Translations under genes and position numbers: made by a program
DNA from: Viscum album
Taxonomy: Eukaryota > Streptophyta > Magnoliopsida > Santalales > Viscaceae
Length of the DNA: 64,000 nucleotides
Direction: 5' to 3'
Assembly (NCBI GenBank): GCA_963277665.1
Contig: OY728122.1
Span: forward strand, 1,543,756,868 to 1,543,820,867
Shown: positions 60,101 to 64,000 of the stretch, in pieces
How positions within the stretch are numbered: position 1 is the stretch's first letter
How the letters are laid out: every line of letters begins with the position of its first letter
The notes under the pieces: generated by a model
Seen by the model: only the letters and a program-made list of their open reading frames with translations
The model's database searches: none
Told to the model about the DNA's origin: nothing

Positions 60101-61227
60101 TGAACATGACATGTCAGACACATGGTAAGGGACTTCGTCTCAGTATCCTTTCATTGAGGAATATTTTGATAATATACTCCTCATTCTTTTATACGATGTA
60201 TAACAAAATGATTTTAGTTTTACTTAAATTCAAAGGGAATTTTTTTACAAAGAATTTTACTAAATTACGAAAGGAATGTTGTTAACATATGAGGAAAAAA
60301 TTACATCTCTACCACCGTAATTGTTATTTGGCCTCCTCTGTAATCCTTAATGTTTTTAAAAGAGAAAAAAATACCTTATTCCCTTTTTGTGGGATTAGGT
60401 ATTGAAAATGGGTTTTTAAATATATTGAGTATTTCATTATCTTAAAATTATATCCTGTGTTTGAAAATTAAATGTTATTACTAAAATGTTGATATATGAA
60501 ATATTCTATGTGTTATGATTATGTAATAGTTCTTGGACATTTGACGAGTGGTTACGTGATAAACCAAATTATCGGTGGTTCCATGATAAGCCATGGACTG
60601 GTGGTTACATTATAACCTCCAATTAAGTGTGTATGGAAGTCGACCATATTGCTATTCAATTTATTGACATGTTTGGAAGTCTACCATATGGTTATTCCAT
60701 TTAAGTATGTTTATGTCCCAAGTTACCTTTATATGATATATGTTTCTTTCTATGGGTTTTATGGTAATATTTCAGTTACAAAAAGGCTAACCAATGAGAT
60801 TATATTTAGTGGAGTGTTTATTCTACTCCTTAAAGCTGAAATTTATTACTATATGAAAAAGTATTCATGGTTTACTTGTTGTTTTGAAAAACTATTAATT
60901 TTATTTTTTAATGTATCCATTACTGATATTTTTATGCTCATCCCAGGTTTTGAAATTTTTTTCATAGGGAAGAAATTTGAATAGGGTCAATGATTGGATC
61001 ATGGAATGTTCATGCTGTTTAAATCACGGAAGTTAACATGTCTCATTTTAAAAAGTATTTGTTTTATTAAAAAAGTGGATAGTGAGTATAAGTGTCTACT
61101 TGTAATATACATGTTATTATGCATAAGTTATGAACTTATTCTCTAAAGCTATAAACCTAAACAAATCCTCAATTTGAATTATTAACTCAATTAATGATTT
61201 TGTATTATTTATGACTGGGGATTTATA
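57149..61227 (+). repeat. 5' LTR of the gypsy derivative
   Basis: It begins TGTAATATCCCAGG. Its first 420 bases match 63577-64000 (GTATTTATAGAATAATAATTT, TCTGATAGCATACTCAAC and later blocks). It ends GGGATTTATA. The last kilobase matches 1-961. Motifs shared with the LTRs of the element at 29619-42450, in the same relative orientation, include ATGTCCTAA...GGAT, the TATA region and a GTACGGCCTACCGTCTCCA-like motif in two copies (59564-59583, 59749-59780). Confidence 0.85.
59011..59018 (+). promoter_or_regulatory. LTR TATA box of the derivative
   Basis: TATAAAAG after the C-rich run CCCCCTCCTCCTTCT. It is the best promoter match in this LTR, and its context is conserved in the gypsy LTR at 29619-33013 (minus strand). 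Confidence 0.65.
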
Positions 61228-61228
61228 G

Positions 61229-61241
61229 TTAGAATCAGTGG
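61229..61241 (+). other. Mutated primer-binding site of the derivative
   Basis: TTAGAATCAGTGG begins one base after the LTR end TTTATA, where TTGGTATCAGAG is expected. Its position equals that of the site of the autonomous relative (LTR end TATA, then GT, then the site). Confidence 0.5.
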
Positions 61242-61452
61242 TCGTTTTAGATAAATTCAGAGGTTAGGGTGTTATTTAATCATAAGTGACATAACCATAA
61301 TTGTTATAATATTAGAAATTCATAGTTATTTTAGATAAATTGAATGAGTTTATGAAAACATAAATAAGAATATCTTAGTGTTTACCATCAGCATAAGATA
61401 GTATACGATGATTTTACTAATATACTAACATTTACCATTTTTGTTTTAGTAA

Positions 61453-61941
61453 ATGGATGGATCTAGTAGGAACCAAAGTAACAATGGATGTGAAGAAAAC
61501 TGTGATGGTTTTCTAAATGAGAAACCGAATGAAATTGTTTTTTTAAGGAGAACTCTCTGAGTTATTCATAATCAACTATCTGGAGTCATGATTGACCAAT
61601 TGAACCTTGGATATTTTCTTAAGGCATCATATATGCTAGAAGTGAATCCTAATGGAAATTCAGGTTATAATCATAAAGGTATGTATATTCAAAAAACTAT
61701 ATGTCTTGGATGTGGAAAGAAACACATAGAAAAATTCTTCAAAAGTATAAGAAGATGTTATAGATGTTCTAATGATGGTTATAAATCAATAACCTGCAAT
61801 AGAAAAAGGAAACATCCAGTTGACTCCAGGAAAAAGAAAGAATTTCTTTTTGATGAATCAATTGAATGTTTTAAATGTGGTGTGCATGGTCATTACACAA
61901 GTAGATTTCCTATGAAAATATTTTGGGAATTGGATCAGTAG
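61453..61941 (+). pseudogene. gag: Reduced gag of the derivative
   Basis: The ATG at 61453 gives MDGSSRNQSNNGCEENCDGF, similar in sequence and leader distance (about 225 bases from the LTR) to the gag start MDGTQRNRDNAECDGKCNDY of the element at 29619-42450. A TGA lies at 61558-61560. The same frame then continues to 61941 with CGKKH and a degraded first knuckle CYRCSNDGYKSITC and a second CFKCGVHGHYTSRF whose last Cys is lost. The capsid-like core is absent, so the protein would be about 163 codons against about 360 in the relative. Confidence 0.72.
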
Positions 61942-63562
61942 GACAATGTAAATATATGTTTACCAATTACCAATTCCATTCCAATTGAGGATAAAAAAAC
62001 TAGAAAGTACCTATGAAATGAATGAATTATTTCATATATTATGTTTTGATATTATTGAATATTAGGATACTATTATTTATTTTTATATAATAAAAAGTAT
62101 TACGGTATAAGTTGAAAAAATTGTTAAGGGGTCATGGAAGAATTTTCTCTTATATGTGTTACCCTGATGTTTGTTATATTAAAATTATATTTGAGTAATA
62201 ATTATCTATTATTTTATAGATATAATTATAATGAACCATTTTAATTTATATACTCCTTGAATTTGAGGCAATTACAAGTTATTACTTTTTGGGATGAAAA
62301 TGCAAGGTTTGAGACAAAATTTGAGGTTGAAGCATTTTATGGGTTTTTTGAGGAAGATGTCTTTTTTTTTGAGAATCATATAAGAATTATATGGTTAGAG
62401 AAATAGGGAAACAAATAGGATAGGTGACAACCTATCATGTCCAGTATGTCCATGAGAATCGAACCCACAATGAAAGGGCGACAAGGGCGCATAACCTACC
62501 ACTATCATACCTGAAGCCCTTCGTTAGTATGCCTTATTATTTTTATATAAATAATTTTATGGTTTAAGAATAATTTGATTTTTATAATATATGTTTTATC
62601 AAATGTATATCCTTAGTATAGGAAAATGACATGGTGATTAAGTGATAAATGTTATTTTGGAAGACGTAATCACTTTTTGGAACACTTTATACCTAATGAA
62701 AATAAAATACTACGAGACTTCATTTGGGAAGTAATGGATGAAATTTTAATTTGGAGGAATATATATTTTTATAGTGGAATTATAGAGATTCATGTTATTT
62801 ATGGAAATGATTAACATATCATAGAGAATACGTGACTAGGTTAATTACATTTCAGTATGAGACTTTAAGAGTGTTCACAATAATTTGGAGATAAATGTTA
62901 TGATTTTTGTGAAAGACTATGTGATAAAATTATTCTATGTTTTTGGGATTCAATCTTATTTTGGATTATAGTGAAGAATTTTATGTAAAATTCTGTATTT
63001 AATAGTCTTTGTTAAACTTTTGGTATTGTTTGTTTAATTTTGGAGACTAATAGTAGTATTTCTTTCTATAACGGATTATACTTTTTGGGGATCATCTGAT
63101 CCTGTACTAACAATTTTTGTTTTTGTTAATGTATAAATACAAGGGAAATATATAGAAAATATTTATTATATTATATTATTATTTATAAGTTGATTCTAGA
63201 GCTTCAGGTGTGACAAAGACATGTTGAATACTCATCATTTGGAGAAAATATGAGTTTGTGGTAGAAATTTTTTACAGGATGGTACTCTACATTAAAAGCT
63301 AGTATATTTGCAAGGATGCAATTTCTATTAGTTAACTTTCTCCAGATCATGTTTTCTATCACTTTCCATCAGCACATGATGGTTTTGTTTCTCTTCCATA
63401 TCCATGTTTTCCTAAATGAAACCCTTCTATGGGTTATATCAGATAACTTTGGTAGTTCTTTTTCATTTTTTTAAAGTGATATTTTTGTTGAATCTTTTCC
63501 TGATGTGATACTTTCAAAGAAGTTTATAAAACCAATTTTAAAATTGCAAGGATGCAATTTCC
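61942..63562 (+). other. Non-coding internal region of the derivative
   Basis: Between gag and the polypurine tract I see no pol motif, only AT-rich sequence with one SINE-like insertion (about 62366-62526). An 18-base motif TTGCAAGGATGCAATTTC occurs at about 63308-63325 and again just before the polypurine tract (63544-63561). Confidence 0.55.
62366..62526 (-). mobile_element. tRNA-derived SINE-like element
   Basis: On the minus strand: GGTATGATAGTGGTAGG (about 62494-62512), a pol III A-box-like element, then GTGGGTTCGATTCTC (62453-62467), a very good B box. The body ends after a further 90 bases in an A-tract (complement of TTTTTTTT at 62362-62369). It is about 160 bp and more GC-rich than its surroundings. 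A tRNA-like head with A and B boxes plus a short A-tail is the plant SINE plan. Flanking duplications were not identified. Confidence 0.6.
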
Positions 63563-63575
63563 AAAAGGGGGTAGG
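63563..63575 (+). other. Polypurine tract of the derivative
   Basis: AAAAGGGGGTAGG ends one base before the LTR start TGTAACGACC. It is typical in position and composition and fixes the 3' LTR start at 63577. Confidence 0.8.
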
Positions 63576-63576
63576 A

Positions 63577-64000
63577 TGTAACGACCAGAATATTTATAGA
63601 ATAATAATTTTTTATTTTCTATTAATATTTATGAATAAGATATTATTTTTACAATAAAGGGGATTCTTTTTCTGATAGCATACTCAACACACAACATGGG
63701 TTTCATTGAAATCTTACTTTGCACGCAACTTTGTGTGATACCGAAGAATAATATATTAATATTATTAATTTAAACAATAGTTAATTCATTGTAGTTGTAT
63801 TAGTGGGAATGAAAATAAATAACTAAAATATGATAATACATGTTTGTTAAATGTATTTACATTTATCAGATAAATTTTAGAGGTTTATGATAAGAGTGGA
63901 TCCGATTTTAAGCATTAAATACTTTAATAGTTTTTAAAAGGTCGATTTACTAACTTTTGTTGGAGAACCCTTTTTAAATAAAGTTTCCTCTACTTTTATA
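63577..64000 (+). repeat. Start of the 3' LTR of the derivative (runs off the window)
   Basis: A direct repeat of 57149-57570 with many differences. It starts TGTAACGACC where the 5' copy has TGTAATATCC. The remaining 3.6 kb and the target duplication lie outside the window. Confidence 0.85.

Larger units (their letters stand above)
57149..64000 (+). mobile_element. Non-autonomous gypsy derivative with long LTRs and reduced gag (right end outside window)
   Basis: A 4079-bp 5' LTR (57149-61227), a primer-site remnant, a short gag and a polypurine tract are followed by the start of a second LTR at 63577, which runs off the window. The internal region is only about 2.35 kb and shows no protease, reverse transcriptase or integrase. 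LTR landmarks, TATA context, leader length and the gag N-terminus resemble the autonomous element at 29619-42450, which could have supplied its enzymes. Confidence 0.8.

Noticed and set aside
1..64000. Host gene, CRISPR array, rRNA, bacterial operon or other non-transposon system
   Set aside because: No spaced identical repeats, no ribosome-binding-site-led gene series and no conserved rRNA or complete tRNA sequence was seen. All recognisable coding remains belong to retroelements.

Overview
The window is AT-rich nuclear DNA from a flowering plant, made almost entirely of transposable elements nested in one another. The organism call rests on the element types: Ty1/copia and Ty3/gypsy LTR retrotransposons primed by initiator Met-tRNA, an L1-type LINE with an RNase H domain, a small CACTA element and a tRNA-derived SINE-like unit. 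I see no intact host gene, rRNA gene, CRISPR array or bacterial feature. Every coding region carries stops or frameshifts. All identifications come from motifs read by eye, without database comparison.

Left part (1-14960). The 3' part of a long gypsy LTR (1-961) is followed by a second gypsy element, here called B. B has a 5' LTR, an exact PBS and gag remains but no pol. Its 3' LTR (4641-5502 plus 13710-14960) is split by a decayed Ty1/copia element, C (5503-13708).

Centre (14961-45250). The backbone is one plus-strand LINE in three pieces: 14961-15133, 27962-29618 and 42456-45250. The first gap holds a Sirevirus-like copia element (15134-27961) with gag, pol, an env-like gene behind its own TATA-like box, multiplied polypurine tracts and repeat-rich LTRs. 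The second gap holds a minus-strand Tekay/Del-like gypsy element (29619-42450) flanked by a perfect ATATA duplication. Its reverse transcriptase gene is split by an 849-bp CACTA element (35391-36239) with a CAA duplication, and that element contains a tRNA-like segment.

Right part (45251-64000). About 4.5 kb of strongly decayed sequence holds only short gypsy-like remnants. A second minus-strand gypsy element follows (about 49816-57148). The window ends in a plus-strand gypsy derivative (57149 to beyond 64000) with LTRs of about 4.1 kb and a reduced gag. Its LTR and gag N-terminus resemble those of the autonomous gypsy element at 29619-42450, so it looks like a non-autonomous relative of that family.

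Order of events: the LINE is older than the two elements that split it. The CACTA element is younger than the gypsy copy it interrupts. Copia C is younger than gypsy B. The right-hand gypsy derivative is younger than the minus-strand gypsy it appears to truncate at 57148/57149.
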